This document shows positions 26,466-35,165 of a stretch of 56,137 nt of DNA, piece after piece. The DNA is from Acidobacteriota bacterium (GTDB taxonomy: Bacteria; Acidobacteriota; Terriglobia; Bryobacterales; Bryobacteraceae), in the NCBI GenBank assembly GCA_016870995.1, contig VFZU01000024.1, forward strand, positions 1 to 56,137, read 5' to 3'. The position numbers and the translations under genes were made by a program. Numbering within the stretch: position 1 is the stretch's first letter; each line of letters begins with the position of its first letter. The notes beneath the pieces were generated by a model that worked only from the letters and a program-made list of their open reading frames with translations, did not search any database and was not told where the DNA came from.

Positions 26466-27674
26466 ATGTCACGCACTATACGATACGTGTGTCTCGGCGC
26501 ACTGCTCATACTCTGCGCCCATTCTCAAACCAACATCCAGCTCTCGCTCGATAGCTTCGACCAAGTCTGGCGGACCATCAACGAGAAACACTTCGACCCC
26601 AATCTGAACGGCATCGATTGGAACGCCGCTCGCGAAGAACTCCGCCCCAAAGTCGCGGCGTCAACCAGCAAAGAAAAAGCCCGCAAACATACAGAAGCGC
26701 TGCTCGCAAAGCTCGGCCACTCACACGTCGGCATCACCCCCGCCGAGGCCTATCGCGACCTCGACGCGCCCCGCCTTGATGGCCAATCCGGCCTCAAGTT
26801 CGAGATCATCGGTGGCGACGCCATCCTCGCTAACACTGCCCACGCCGGCGCGGTCATTCGCGAAGTCAATGGCCGCCGCGTCCGCGAGCGCATCGCCCGC
26901 GCCACCACTCCGACGCTGAAACGCCTCGCCGTCCGCAACATGCTTGGAGGCCTCCCGGGCGAAACCCTCGAGCTCCTCCTCGAAGACGATCAAGGCAAGG
27001 TCGCCTCGCACAAAGTCGAACTCACCAAGCCCACCAGCCGCCTCGCTCAGTTCGGCCACCTGCCGGCAATCCCGCTCGACTTCCACTTCGAACAACTCGG
27101 CTCCCAATCCGGCTATGTCCGCATCTCAAGCTTCTTCGATCCAGAAGCCCTCCAGGACCTCTTCAAGCAAGCCACCACCGCCTGCAACAAGTGCCGCGGC
27201 ATCATCATAGATCTCCGCGATAACCCGGGCGGAATCGGCGCACTCGCCACAGCCGTCACCGGCTGGTTCATCGACAAGTCAGTTACCCTCGGCACGCTCT
27301 ACCTGCGCCAAACCAAACTCCAACTCATCGCAAACCCCCGCCCCGAGCCCTTCCTCGGCAAGGTCGCCGTCCTCATCAACTCTGGCTCTGCCTCCACCGC
27401 CGAGTTCCTCGCTGCGGGTCTCCAGGACATCCACCGGGCCAAAGTCTTCGGCCAAACCTCAGCCGGCATGGCCCTCCCTTCTGCAATTGAAAAGCTCCCC
27501 ACGGGCGACGGTTTCCAGTACACCACCGCCGACTACATCACTGCGGGTGGAATACACATCGAAGGGCTCGGCGTAGTACCCGATGTCCTCATCGAACCCA
27601 CCCGTCAACAACTCACAAAACAAATGGACCCGGCCCTCACCGCCGCACGTACATGGATTGAAGCAAAGGAATAA
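26466..27674 (+). CDS. S41 family serine peptidase, secreted
   Basis: A 402-residue peptidase with a signal peptide (cleaved near CAHSQ), an N-terminal helical region (about 25-90), a shortened PDZ-like segment (about 108-180) and the S41 core. The nucleophile is Ser308 in NSGSASTAEF; DLRDNPGG (249-256) is the usual substrate loop. Instead of the GKG lysine of CtpA-type enzymes it has GQTSAGMALPS, as in the IRBP/tricorn-like branch. It probably cleaves C-termini of periplasmic proteins. AAAGGA precedes the ATG. It is intact, unlike the three genes before it in the same operon. Confidence 0.87.
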   Translation: MSRTIRYVCLGALLILCAHSQTNIQLSLDSFDQVWRTINEKHFDPNLNGIDWNAAREELRPKVAASTSKEKARKHTEALLAKLGHSHVGITPAEAYRDLDAPRLDGQSGLKFEIIGGDAILANTAHAGAVIREVNGRRVRERIARATTPTLKRLAVRNMLGGLPGETLELLLEDDQGKVASHKVELTKPTSRLAQFGHLPAIPLDFHFEQLGSQSGYVRISSFFDPEALQDLFKQATTACNKCRGIIIDLRDNPGGIGALATAVTGWFIDKSVTLGTLYLRQTKLQLIANPRPEPFLGKVAVLINSGSASTAEFLAAGLQDIHRAKVFGQTSAGMALPSAIEKLPTGDGFQYTTADYITAGGIHIEGLGVVPDVLIEPTRQQLTKQMDPALTAARTWIEAKE

Positions 27675-27679
27675 CCAAA

Positions 27680-28417
27680 ATGCGCATCACACTCCTTCTC
27701 CTCGCGTCCCTTCTCAAGGCCGCCGACCTCCCGACAGCGGAAACTCTCTTGGACCGCTTCGTTGAAGCCACAGGTGGCAAGGCTGCCTACTCACAACTCA
27801 AGTCGCAAATTACCCGTACCGAAATTGAGTTCGTGGGTGCTGGCATCAAAGGCACCAATACCTCTCTGAATGTCTACCCCAACCGAGCTCACACCACCAT
27901 GGAGCTTACCGGCCTCGGCAAGATGTTCAGCGGCAATTGGGACGGCAACGTCTGGGAATCCTCCGCCATACAAGGCCAGCGCCTCGTCACCGGAGCCGAG
28001 CGCAGCATGATGCTCCGCCTCACCGATATCCGTGCCGCTGCAGATTGGTGCAAATACTACGCCTCGGTCACAACGGAAGCCGAAGAAACCGTCGACGGCC
28101 AGGTCTGCTACCGCATCGTCTCAACGCCCAAGGACGGCGGCAAACCCGAGACCTCCTGGATCCTCAAGGATTCCGGTCTCGTCTATCGCACACGCATGAC
28201 TCTCGTCACCCAAATGGGTGAAATCCCCATGGAAGTCACCGTTTCTGAATACCGCAAAGTCGGCCCCTTCCTCCTTCCACACGTCTCCAACCAGCAGGTC
28301 GGGCCGCAGAAGATTGCGAGCAAGGTCAAGGAAATCCTCTACGACACCGCGATCGAAGACGCCCAACTTGAGCCCCCAGCCGAGATCAAGACGCTGATCG
28401 CGAAAGAAAAGAAGTAG
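27680..28417 (+). CDS. Exported LolA/LppX-like fold protein
   Basis: A 245-residue exported protein with a short signal peptide (ITLLLLASLLKA) and the start pattern TAETLLDRFVEATGGKAAY, common in acidobacterial proteins with an outer-membrane-lipoprotein-sorting (LolA-like) beta fold. Such proteins often accompany secreted peptidases. It is six bases downstream of the S41 gene and clearly in its operon. The half-barrel fold suggests lipid or lipoprotein binding, which is inferred. Its end overlaps the convergent dxr gene by 32 bases. Confidence 0.7.
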   Translation: MRITLLLLASLLKAADLPTAETLLDRFVEATGGKAAYSQLKSQITRTEIEFVGAGIKGTNTSLNVYPNRAHTTMELTGLGKMFSGNWDGNVWESSAIQGQRLVTGAERSMMLRLTDIRAAADWCKYYASVTTEAEETVDGQVCYRIVSTPKDGGKPETSWILKDSGLVYRTRMTLVTQMGEIPMEVTVSEYRKVGPFLLPHVSNQQVGPQKIASKVKEILYDTAIEDAQLEPPAEIKTLIAKEKK

Positions 28418-29567
28418 CCACTTCGCGCGATCGACGATCCACCTCAAGCAACTCCGCCACTGTGGCCGGATGCGACACGCCCACTCGCTCCAGCGTCTCG
28501 GCCACCGTGGCGGCAATTCCCAGGAACGGAATCTGCCCCTTCAGAAAAGCCTCTACCGCCACCTCATCGGCGGCATTCAACGTACACCCCGCACTCCCTC
28601 CAGCCCGTATCGCCTGATATGCCAACCCAAGCAACGGAAACTTCTCCCAATCCGGCGGATGAAAGTCCCACTGATGCACTTCATCCCAGCGCAACTTCGG
28701 CACCGGCGCATCCGCCCGCTCTGGATACGTCAGCGCATACTGGATCGGCATCCGCATATCCGTCGCACACACCTGCGTGATCACACTGCCATCATTAAAC
28801 TCCACCATCGCATGCACCTTCGATTGCGGATGCACCACCACTTCCACCTCATCCGCGGTGAAATCAAACAACCAGCACGCCTCAATCACCTCAAACCCCT
28901 TGTTCATCAGGGTCGCCGAATCGATCGTAATCCGCGGCCCCATCTTCCAGGTCGGATGGTTCAACGCCTGCTCCGGCGTCACACTCGCCAACTCCTCTTT
29001 CGGAGTCTTACGGAACGGCCCACCGGACGCCGTCAAAATCAACTTCACGGCCTCGGCCCGCTTCCCCGCCCTCAGACACTGATGCGCCCCATTATGCTCG
29101 CTATCGACAGGCAACAATTCCGTCCCCGCCTTCCGCGTCGCCGCCATCACCAACTCCCCACCCGACACCAGCACTTCCTTATTTGCCAAACCAATTCGCT
29201 TGCCCAACCTCACCGCTTCATAAGTAGCCTCAAGCCCCGCCACTCCTACGATCGCCGACAACACAAACTCCACCTCCGGAGCCGTCGACGCCATCAATCT
29301 CCCCGCCGCACCGTGCTCCAACTGCGGCCACTCATCTCGCCCCAAACCACTCTTCTCAAGCTCACCCACTAACCGCTCTCGCGCACCCTCATCTGCCACC
29401 ACAGCCAGCTCCGGCCGAAACTCCGCAATCTGCTGTGCCAGCAAAGAGACATTTCCACCCGCCACCAGCGCATGCACGCCATACCGCCCATCCCAACGCC
29501 TCACCACATCCAGCGTATTCACACCAATGGAGCCCGTTGACCCCAAAACCGTTAGCTTCGTACTCAC
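28386..29567 (-). CDS. dxr: 1-deoxy-D-xylulose 5-phosphate reductoisomerase
   Basis: A 393-residue enzyme of the MEP isoprenoid pathway that makes 2-C-methyl-D-erythritol 4-phosphate with NADPH. Visible: the NADPH motif GSTGSIGVNTLDV (9-21), GLANKEVLVSGG, the metal-binding DSEHNGAHQC (Glu ligand), SGGPFR, and LNHPTWKMGPRITIDSATLMNK. The HNGAHQC segment replaces the usual HNAIFQC, a mild local variation. The full length is typical. It stands alone and is convergent with the LolA-like gene; the usual neighbour rseP is 7 kb away. Confidence 0.95.
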   Translation of the reverse strand: MSTKLTVLGSTGSIGVNTLDVVRRWDGRYGVHALVAGGNVSLLAQQIAEFRPELAVVADEGARERLVGELEKSGLGRDEWPQLEHGAAGRLMASTAPEVEFVLSAIVGVAGLEATYEAVRLGKRIGLANKEVLVSGGELVMAATRKAGTELLPVDSEHNGAHQCLRAGKRAEAVKLILTASGGPFRKTPKEELASVTPEQALNHPTWKMGPRITIDSATLMNKGFEVIEACWLFDFTADEVEVVVHPQSKVHAMVEFNDGSVITQVCATDMRMPIQYALTYPERADAPVPKLRWDEVHQWDFHPPDWEKFPLLGLAYQAIRAGGSAGCTLNAADEVAVEAFLKGQIPFLGIAATVAETLERVGVSHPATVAELLEVDRRSREVATSFLSRSAS

Positions 29568-29628
29568 TAAACCATGCTAACAAGCAGGCCAAAATTGCAG
29601 CTTGAACGCCATCGGCAACGCGAAAACA

Positions 29629-30456
29629 CTAGAGCAGCGGCTTGCCAATCCAGCACGCATCTGGCTTGACACCGAGCGCCGCCGCCACCGTCGGCGCTAC
29701 GTCATAAAGGTTCACCGCCTTGCGGATCTCCCCGGCCTTTACCTTCGGCCCAACGAGAATCACGGGAACCTGCAAGTCGTTCATATTCGCATTCCCATGC
29801 TTCTTCAAAGTCCCGCCGTGATCAGACACCACGATCACCATCGCCCCTTCGGCAGCAGCCACCAACCGCCCCACCAGCCCATCAATGCGGCCTGCTTCCT
29901 CGAAATACTTCGCGCTCTCCCATGCGTGCTCATGCCCCGCATGATCCACATCGTCTAAATGCACAAACAAGAAGTCCGGCTTCTTCTCCTTCCAATAAGC
30001 AATCGCCGCCTCGGTCGTCTTCTCACTCTTCAGCACATGCACCGCATGCGTCGCCGCCTTCCGGTCAAACAATCTACCAAACCCATCCCAGTCATAAATC
30101 GCCGCCAAATGTAGCGATGGCTTCGCCGCTTTCAACACCCCGAACACATTTGGATAAATCCCCTCCGGCCCCTGGCACAAAGGCTCAATCTCATACTTGT
30201 CCCGTTGCCACTCATTCGAAGTCACCCCGTGCTGCTCCGGCCCCGCTCCCATCAACATGCTGCCCCAGTTCGGGCTCGACACCGTCGGCAACACTCCGCG
30301 CGCCTTCAACGTCCAGGCCCCTCTCCCCTGCAACGCCTTCAAGTTTGGCAACTTCGCCTTCTCAAACGCAGCCGTCGATAACCCATCTATCCCGATCACC
30401 ATCACCCGCTGTCCAAACAGCGCGGCGCACAACAGCATTAAGCTCAAGAAACGCAT
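29629..30456 (-). CDS. Secreted type I phosphodiesterase/alkaline-phosphatase-fold protein
   Basis: A 275-residue protein of the nucleotide pyrophosphatase/phosphodiesterase family. It has a signal peptide (LSLMLLCAALFGQ), the first metal ligand Asp24 in VIGIDGL, the nucleophile region LPTVSSPNWGSM (Ser60 where many have Thr), DDVDHAGHEH and VSDHGG, which complete the two-metal site. It would split phosphate esters or diesters outside the cytoplasm. Its start is 33 bases from a divergent HpnW-like oxidoreductase. Phosphonoacetate hydrolase also belongs to this superfamily, but the export signal makes that reading less likely. Confidence 0.83.
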   Translation of the reverse strand: MRFLSLMLLCAALFGQRVMVIGIDGLSTAAFEKAKLPNLKALQGRGAWTLKARGVLPTVSSPNWGSMLMGAGPEQHGVTSNEWQRDKYEIEPLCQGPEGIYPNVFGVLKAAKPSLHLAAIYDWDGFGRLFDRKAATHAVHVLKSEKTTEAAIAYWKEKKPDFLFVHLDDVDHAGHEHAWESAKYFEEAGRIDGLVGRLVAAAEGAMVIVVSDHGGTLKKHGNANMNDLQVPVILVGPKVKAGEIRKAVNLYDVAPTVAAALGVKPDACWIGKPLL

Positions 30457-30489
30457 ACCGCCATGCTATCTTGCAAAGGTCACAGCCCC

Positions 30490-31626
30490 ATGAACACCGA
30501 TTTCGATCTCATCATTGTCGGCTCGGGCATCGTCGGCCTCGCCCATGCCTCTGTCGCTGCTCGCCAGGGCAAGCGCGTCGCGGTTTTCGATCGTTACCCC
30601 CGCCCCCTCGGCGCCAGCATCCGCAACTTCGGCATGCTTTGGCCCATCGGCCAACCCGCTGGCCACCGCCTCCAGACGGCCCTCAACAGCCGCAAACTCT
30701 GGCTCGAATTTCTCAACGCCGCCGGCATCGCCCACCAGATTCCCGGCTGCCTTCACGCTGCCTACCGCGACGACGAAACCACGGTCCTCAAAGAGTTCGC
30801 CCAACTCGCCCCCACCCACGGCTATCAAGTCCAATGGCTCACCCCCGAAGAAGCCACCCATCGCAGCAAGGCCCTCAACCCAACCAACCTCCAGGGCGCT
30901 CTCTGGTCTGACACCGAGGTCACCGTCGATCCCCGCCAGGCCCTCGCCACTCTCCCGGGCTTCCTCGCGGAAAACTTCAACGTTACCTTCCTCTATCAGA
31001 CTGCAGTCACCAGCGCCACAACAGGTCGCGTCCAAACAGGCAAAGGCCAGTTCACCGCTCCCAAAATCTACATCTGCTCCGGCGAAGACTTCGAAACCCT
31101 CTACCCCGAACTCCTCCAAGCAAGTGGCATCACCAGAGTGAAACTCCAAATGCTCCGCACTCCGCCGCAACCACAAGGCTGGCACCTCGGCCCCAGCCTC
31201 GCCGCCGGCCTTACACTAATCCACTACAAGAGCTTCCAAATCTGCCCCAGCCTTCCCCAACTCAGCGAACGCATCCACACCGAACTCCCCGAATACGTCA
31301 AATGGGGCATCCACGTCATGGCCAGTTCCACAGTGGACAACGCCATCACCATCGGCGACTCCCACGAATACGGCCTCACCGTCGAGCCCTTCAACAAGGA
31401 CTTCATCGACCAACTCATCCTCGACTACCTCAAGCTCTTCGCCACCTTCCCCGACAACTCAATTGCCGAGCGCTGGTACGGCGTCTACGCCAAGCACCCC
31501 AAGACTGACTGGGTCGATATCACTCCATGCGAAGGCGTCCGCATCTTCACCAGCCCCGGCGGTGCCGGCATGACCCTCAGCTTCGGCCTCGCCGCCGAGA
31601 ACCTCACCGCCCCCGCAACCGGTTAA
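30490..31626 (+). CDS. FAD-dependent oxidoreductase, HpnW-like (TIGR03364 type)
   Basis: A 378-residue DAO-fold flavoprotein. The dinucleotide motif is DLIIVGSGIVGLAHASVA (6-23), followed by RPLGASIRNFGMLWP, a stretch characteristic of the TIGR03364 group, and the C-terminal FAD segment TSPGGAGMTLSFG. That group is proposed to oxidise an aminophosphonate because its genes often neighbour phosphonatase genes. No phosphonatase is seen here, but a divergent phosphodiesterase is adjacent. The start at ATG 30490 removes nine residues of the longer frame and gives the normal N-terminus. Substrate unproven. Confidence 0.75.
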   Translation: MNTDFDLIIVGSGIVGLAHASVAARQGKRVAVFDRYPRPLGASIRNFGMLWPIGQPAGHRLQTALNSRKLWLEFLNAAGIAHQIPGCLHAAYRDDETTVLKEFAQLAPTHGYQVQWLTPEEATHRSKALNPTNLQGALWSDTEVTVDPRQALATLPGFLAENFNVTFLYQTAVTSATTGRVQTGKGQFTAPKIYICSGEDFETLYPELLQASGITRVKLQMLRTPPQPQGWHLGPSLAAGLTLIHYKSFQICPSLPQLSERIHTELPEYVKWGIHVMASSTVDNAITIGDSHEYGLTVEPFNKDFIDQLILDYLKLFATFPDNSIAERWYGVYAKHPKTDWVDITPCEGVRIFTSPGGAGMTLSFGLAAENLTAPATG

Positions 31627-31984
31627 TATCCCGCCGATCCCGCTTCGTCGGCCGATGGGACTCCTGCCACCCACCCATCTCCTGCATCGCCCTCCGCTCG
31701 GCCCCGATCTTCACCCTCCGCGCCACACTCTCCAGCGTCTCGCGATACATCGTTGCTGCAACGGCCCCTGATCCCCTCACATCCCCTGCGATCAGCACCT
31801 CCACCTCATACTCATTCCCCCCGGTCCGAACCCGCAAAACATCCCCCACCTTCACATCTCGCGACGCCTTGCACACCACCTCACCACACTCAATCCGCCC
31901 CATATCACAAGCCTCCCCTGCAATCGCCCGCGTCTTGAAAAATCGCGCCGCCCACAGCCACTTATCCATCCTCACCCGTTCCAT
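31604..31984 (-). CDS. S4-domain RNA-binding protein (Hsp15-like)
   Basis: A 126-residue protein with an S4 domain at the N-terminus (RMDKWLWAARFFKTRAIAGE ... RIECGEVV ... VKVGDVLRV) and a basic C-terminal tail (RPTKRDRRDINRLRGR). It resembles Hsp15/HslR, which binds stalled 50S subunits carrying nascent chains. I chose ATG 31984; a longer frame begins at 32032 but adds 16 unlikely residues. It overlaps the 3' end of the oxidoreductase gene by 23 bases and is divergent from the serine hydrolase gene, 53 bases away. Confidence 0.85.
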   Translation of the reverse strand: MERVRMDKWLWAARFFKTRAIAGEACDMGRIECGEVVCKASRDVKVGDVLRVRTGGNEYEVEVLIAGDVRGSGAVAATMYRETLESVARRVKIGAERRAMQEMGGWQESHRPTKRDRRDINRLRGR

Positions 31985-32037
31985 GTCCCCATTCTCACAC
32001 CGAGCAACTTGCCCCCGCAATGTGGTTTCCATAAGAC

Positions 32038-33759
32038 ATGCTGGCTCGCATCATCCTCAGCCTGATCCTCACGCTACACATCAACGCCCAAACCACCTAC
32101 GACTTCTCCGAAATCGACCGCATCCTCTCCACCGGAGCCGCCAACATCAACGGCGGCCTGGGCCTCATCCTCACCCAAAACGGGCGCGTCCTCTACGACA
32201 AGACTTTTGCCGGCTTCGACAACAACCGCACCATCCCCATCGCTTCCGCCTCCAAATGGCTCTCCGGCGCAGCCGTCATGGCCGCCATCGACAACGGCAA
32301 TGTCACTCTCGACGACCGCCTCTCCCGCTTTATCCCTTCCTTCACGGGTGACAAAGCCGCCATCACCCTCAGGCAAGCCTTCAGCCACACCGCAGGCTTC
32401 CCTCCCGAGACCGCTCTCAACGCCGCCCAAAATCCCGAAACCGCCTGCCTCATCAACCCTCTCACCACCCTCGGCCGTTGCGTTGACGACATTTCGCGCA
32501 TCCCCCTCATCTCCACGCCAGGCACTCAGTTCGCCTACGGCTCCCTCTCGATGCAGCCCGCAGGCCGCATGATCGAAGTCGCCACAGACACTCAATGGTC
32601 CAAGTGGATCAACGACAAAATCTTCCAGCCCCTCGGCATGCAAAGAACGCGCACCTCACTCCCCTTCCTCGATAACAACCCACTCATCGCCGGCGGCTAC
32701 ACTTCAACAGCGACAGACTATTCACGCTTCGTCCAGATGATCCTCAACGCAGGCGTCTTCGAAGGCCGACGCATCCTGCTCCCAGACTCAATCGAACAAA
32801 TGCGCTCCGACCAAACTGCCGCCGCGCGCATTGCCTCCTCCCCATATCTCAGCGTCCCGGGATTCACACAAACTCGCTACGGCGTTGGTGGCTGGCTCAC
32901 TCCCAATCCGCAACAGCCCAGCATCGAGATGAGCTCCCAGGGCGCCTTCGGCTTCAGCCCCTGGGTTGATTACACCCGCAATCTCACCGGCGTCCTCGCT
33001 GCGAACGACCAACTCTCGAGAGTCATGCCCGTTTACCTGCAACTCCGCACGGCCCTTTCACGTCTCATTTTGCCTGCCTCTCTCACCTACTCTGGCACTA
33101 CCAACGCAGCCAGCTTCCGCACCGGCCCTCTCAGCCCAGGTGAAATCATCGTCTTGTTCGGCGACAACCTCGGCCCCGCTCAACTCACATCAGCACCTCT
33201 CACCAGCAACCGATTCCCCACTGAATGGCAAGGCACCCAAGTCCTCATCGACAACCAGCCCGTCCCCATCATCTACACCTCACTCCGCCAGGTCGCCGCA
33301 ATTGTCCCGTTCAACGTCGCAACCAAAACAGGCGTCACTCTCGAAGTCTCCTACCAGGGTCGCCGCACCGGAGCCTTCACCATGCCTGTCTCTGCAACTG
33401 CACCTGGCATCTTCAACAACGCAATCCTCAACCAGGACGGCACACTCAACAGCCCCAACAACCCAGCCCCCTCCGGCTCCATCCTCATCCTCTATGGCAC
33501 CGGCTTCGGCCGCCTCGAAACCCAGGCAACCGACGGAGCAATCCTCCCAGCCGCCGTCGGTCACACAGCAACCATACGCGCCACCATCAACGAAACCCAG
33601 GCGCAAATCCTCTATGCCGTCTCAGCCCCAGGCCTCGTCGCTGGAGCAACACAAATAAACCTTCAGTTGCCGCGTGACCTCGCAGCAGGCAGAAACCAAA
33701 TCCGCATCGATGCTGCGGACACACCGCTAAAAGGCACGATAGAAATCAGCGTTCGCTAA
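32038..33759 (+). CDS. Secreted serine hydrolase with TIGR03437 C-terminal module
   Basis: A 573-residue exported protein. After the signal peptide (ARIILSLILTLHINAQ), residues about 20-345 form a class-C beta-lactamase/DD-peptidase-like domain: Ser70-x-x-Lys73 in IASASKWL, Tyr167 in AYGSLS, and a late GVGGW loop. Residues about 350-573 form a separate beta-rich module starting TNAASFRTGPLSPGEIIVLFG and containing LILYGTGFG and YAVSAPGLVAG, recognised as the Solibacter-type TIGR03437 domain. The same module ends the protein at 44.2 kb. It may be an esterase or D-amino-acid peptidase; the tail may serve for surface attachment (inferred). Confidence 0.85.
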   Translation: MLARIILSLILTLHINAQTTYDFSEIDRILSTGAANINGGLGLILTQNGRVLYDKTFAGFDNNRTIPIASASKWLSGAAVMAAIDNGNVTLDDRLSRFIPSFTGDKAAITLRQAFSHTAGFPPETALNAAQNPETACLINPLTTLGRCVDDISRIPLISTPGTQFAYGSLSMQPAGRMIEVATDTQWSKWINDKIFQPLGMQRTRTSLPFLDNNPLIAGGYTSTATDYSRFVQMILNAGVFEGRRILLPDSIEQMRSDQTAAARIASSPYLSVPGFTQTRYGVGGWLTPNPQQPSIEMSSQGAFGFSPWVDYTRNLTGVLAANDQLSRVMPVYLQLRTALSRLILPASLTYSGTTNAASFRTGPLSPGEIIVLFGDNLGPAQLTSAPLTSNRFPTEWQGTQVLIDNQPVPIIYTSLRQVAAIVPFNVATKTGVTLEVSYQGRRTGAFTMPVSATAPGIFNNAILNQDGTLNSPNNPAPSGSILILYGTGFGRLETQATDGAILPAAVGHTATIRATINETQAQILYAVSAPGLVAGATQINLQLPRDLAAGRNQIRIDAADTPLKGTIEISVR

Positions 33760-33791
33760 AAAATGGTTTGGATTGGGAAGGAGAAGGAGGG

Positions 33792-33880
33792 AAGACCCAA
33801 AGGGCGCCGGGGAGCTAAAGTTGCTTCAGGGGTCTTTCTGAGGTTAGTCTCGCTTTGGTGGGAGTTAAGAGCTCCCCGGC
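33792..33880. other. Interleaved inverted repeats, candidate structured RNA
   Basis: Two perfect inverted repeats interleave: AAGACCC (33792-33798) with GGGTCTT (33830-33836), and GCCGGGGAGCT (33806-33816) with AGCTCCCCGGC (33870-33880). The order A-B-A'-B' is that of an H-type pseudoknot with stems of 7 and 11 base pairs and loops of 7, 13 and 33 bases. A further small hairpin pairs AATTCCA (33883-33889) with TGGAATT (33908-33914). The region is non-coding, between convergent genes, and could be a 3' UTR element or a small RNA on either strand. Confidence 0.45.
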
Positions 33881-33941
33881 TTAATTCCAATACTAGAATA
33901 CTCTTTTTGGAATTGCAATAGATTTCTACAAAAAATAATAG

Positions 33942-33962
33942 ATGAACCCTTGTTCATTTTTC
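33942..33962. terminator. Bidirectional intrinsic terminator
   Basis: ATGAAC (33942-33947), a four-base loop and GTTCAT (33952-33957) are followed by TTTTTCTTT on the plus strand. On the minus strand the same hairpin is followed by a T-rich run (33930-33941 reversed). It lies between the convergent serine hydrolase and dehydrogenase genes and includes the stop codon of the latter. The stem is short and AT-rich, so it may be modest in strength. Confidence 0.5.
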
Positions 33963-34844
33963 TTTAGCTTTCACCTCGACCCCGGCCAATCCCTCTAAGA
34001 CCTTGATTGTAGAACAGATATCCTCTTCTCCGTGCCCAGTCGCGATCGCTGCCTGAAACATCTGTCGCGTTAATCCCGTTAATGGAAGTGGCACACCAAG
34101 CTCAGCCGAGCTCTCCAACATCAACCCAATATCCTTGTGCATCCACTTCACAGAGAAGTTGGTCGCAAAGTCACGTCGAAACACGTACGGTGCCTTAAAA
34201 GAAATCAATCCTGACTTTGCCGCCGAGTTATCCAGGATTTCCAGCATCAACTCCGGATCCACCCCAGCCTTCGTCGACAAAACCAACCCTTCATTAAAGG
34301 CATTCAACAAATTCGACAAAACCAGGTTCTGCGTCAGCTTCGCCTGCAGTCCCAATCCAGCACCGCCGCAGTAATACAGTTTCTTCCCCATCGGCTCGAA
34401 ATACGGCTTCACCCGCTCGAACACTTCCTTGTCCCCGCCGATCATGAACGTCAGGTTCCCGCTCTCGGCCCCAGGCCGCGATCCCGTGCAAGGCGCATCC
34501 AGGAAATGCACCCCTTTGGCTGCACAAGCTTCGCTCATCTTTCGCGACGCGGAAGGCGCAACCGTCGACGCATCTACGATTACAGTCCCCGGCTTCGCAC
34601 CTTTGAGCAATTCCGCGCAAAGTTCGACACTCATTGCCGAATCGCCTACACAATAAAAGATGCAATCCGCATGAGCCCCAACTTCTGCCGCCGTCGCACA
34701 AGCTTTCCCGCCTTTTTCTGCTGCCAGCTTCTGAGCTTTGGCACCCGAGTGTGACCACAACGCCACATCATGCCCAGCCTCAATCAAATGACGGGCCATA
34801 GGGTAGCCCATAATCCCCAATCCAAGGAATCCAAGTTTTGCCAT
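33954..34844 (-). CDS. NAD(P)-dependent beta-hydroxyacid dehydrogenase
   Basis: A 296-residue member of the 3-hydroxyisobutyrate dehydrogenase family, oxidising a small beta-hydroxy acid or reducing a semialdehyde. It has the Rossmann motif LGFLGLGIMGYPMA (4-17), the substrate loop DAPCTGSRPGAE (usually DAPVSGG..GA) and the catalytic Lys169 in LQAKLTQNL. The DAPCTGSRPGA variation resembles the glyoxylate/succinic-semialdehyde reductase (GLYR) branch. It is followed by no operon partner. The start at 34844 has no strong ribosome-binding site. Confidence 0.88.
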   Translation of the reverse strand: MAKLGFLGLGIMGYPMARHLIEAGHDVALWSHSGAKAQKLAAEKGGKACATAAEVGAHADCIFYCVGDSAMSVELCAELLKGAKPGTVIVDASTVAPSASRKMSEACAAKGVHFLDAPCTGSRPGAESGNLTFMIGGDKEVFERVKPYFEPMGKKLYYCGGAGLGLQAKLTQNLVLSNLLNAFNEGLVLSTKAGVDPELMLEILDNSAAKSGLISFKAPYVFRRDFATNFSVKWMHKDIGLMLESSAELGVPLPLTGLTRQMFQAAIATGHGEEDICSTIKVLEGLAGVEVKAKEK

Positions 34845-34865
34845 GGTCCTTAAATTGTATTCCGG

Positions 34866-35081
34866 TTAGACCGCCGCTGGGATCTGACTTTTCGCAAGCA
34901 ACCGCAAAACCAGCAAATCCGAAGGCTGAAACGTCGTCATCGGCGCATTCGTGGCATCGCTCTCTTCCACCACAATGTGTCGCCGAATCAACGTTCGTAA
35001 ATCCTCAACCGGGATCCCCAACTGCTGGGCGGCTTCGGCTTCCGTATATTGCGCTTTGCTGACGACTGGCTTGGGATGCAT
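34866..35081 (-). CDS. Small HTH/MerR-like protein
   Basis: A 71-residue protein with a helix-turn-helix-like stretch QYTEAEAAQQLGIPVEDLRT followed by LIRRHIVVEE and a C-terminal helix (SDLLVLRLLAKSQI). The pattern resembles MerR-like or excisionase-like DNA-binding domains. A longer frame starts at 35111; ATG 35081 leads into the folded part more directly. It is upstream of, and co-directional with, the hydroxyacid dehydrogenase (21 bases). Assignment is tentative. Confidence 0.55.
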   Translation of the reverse strand: MHPKPVVSKAQYTEAEAAQQLGIPVEDLRTLIRRHIVVEESDATNAPMTTFQPSDLLVLRLLAKSQIPAAV

Positions 35082-35165
35082 TGAACTAGCCCGATTGTAG
35101 AGACTCTGCACGCCTCTGGAGAGTCGGGTTCCACCTTAGATGGCGCTCTTTGTCACCTCAGTACG

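Noticed and set aside
33806-33880. A miniature transposon with 11-base terminal repeats
   Set aside because: No target-site duplication flanks the repeats (AGGGC on the left, TTAAT on the right), and the interleaving second stem fits an RNA structure better.
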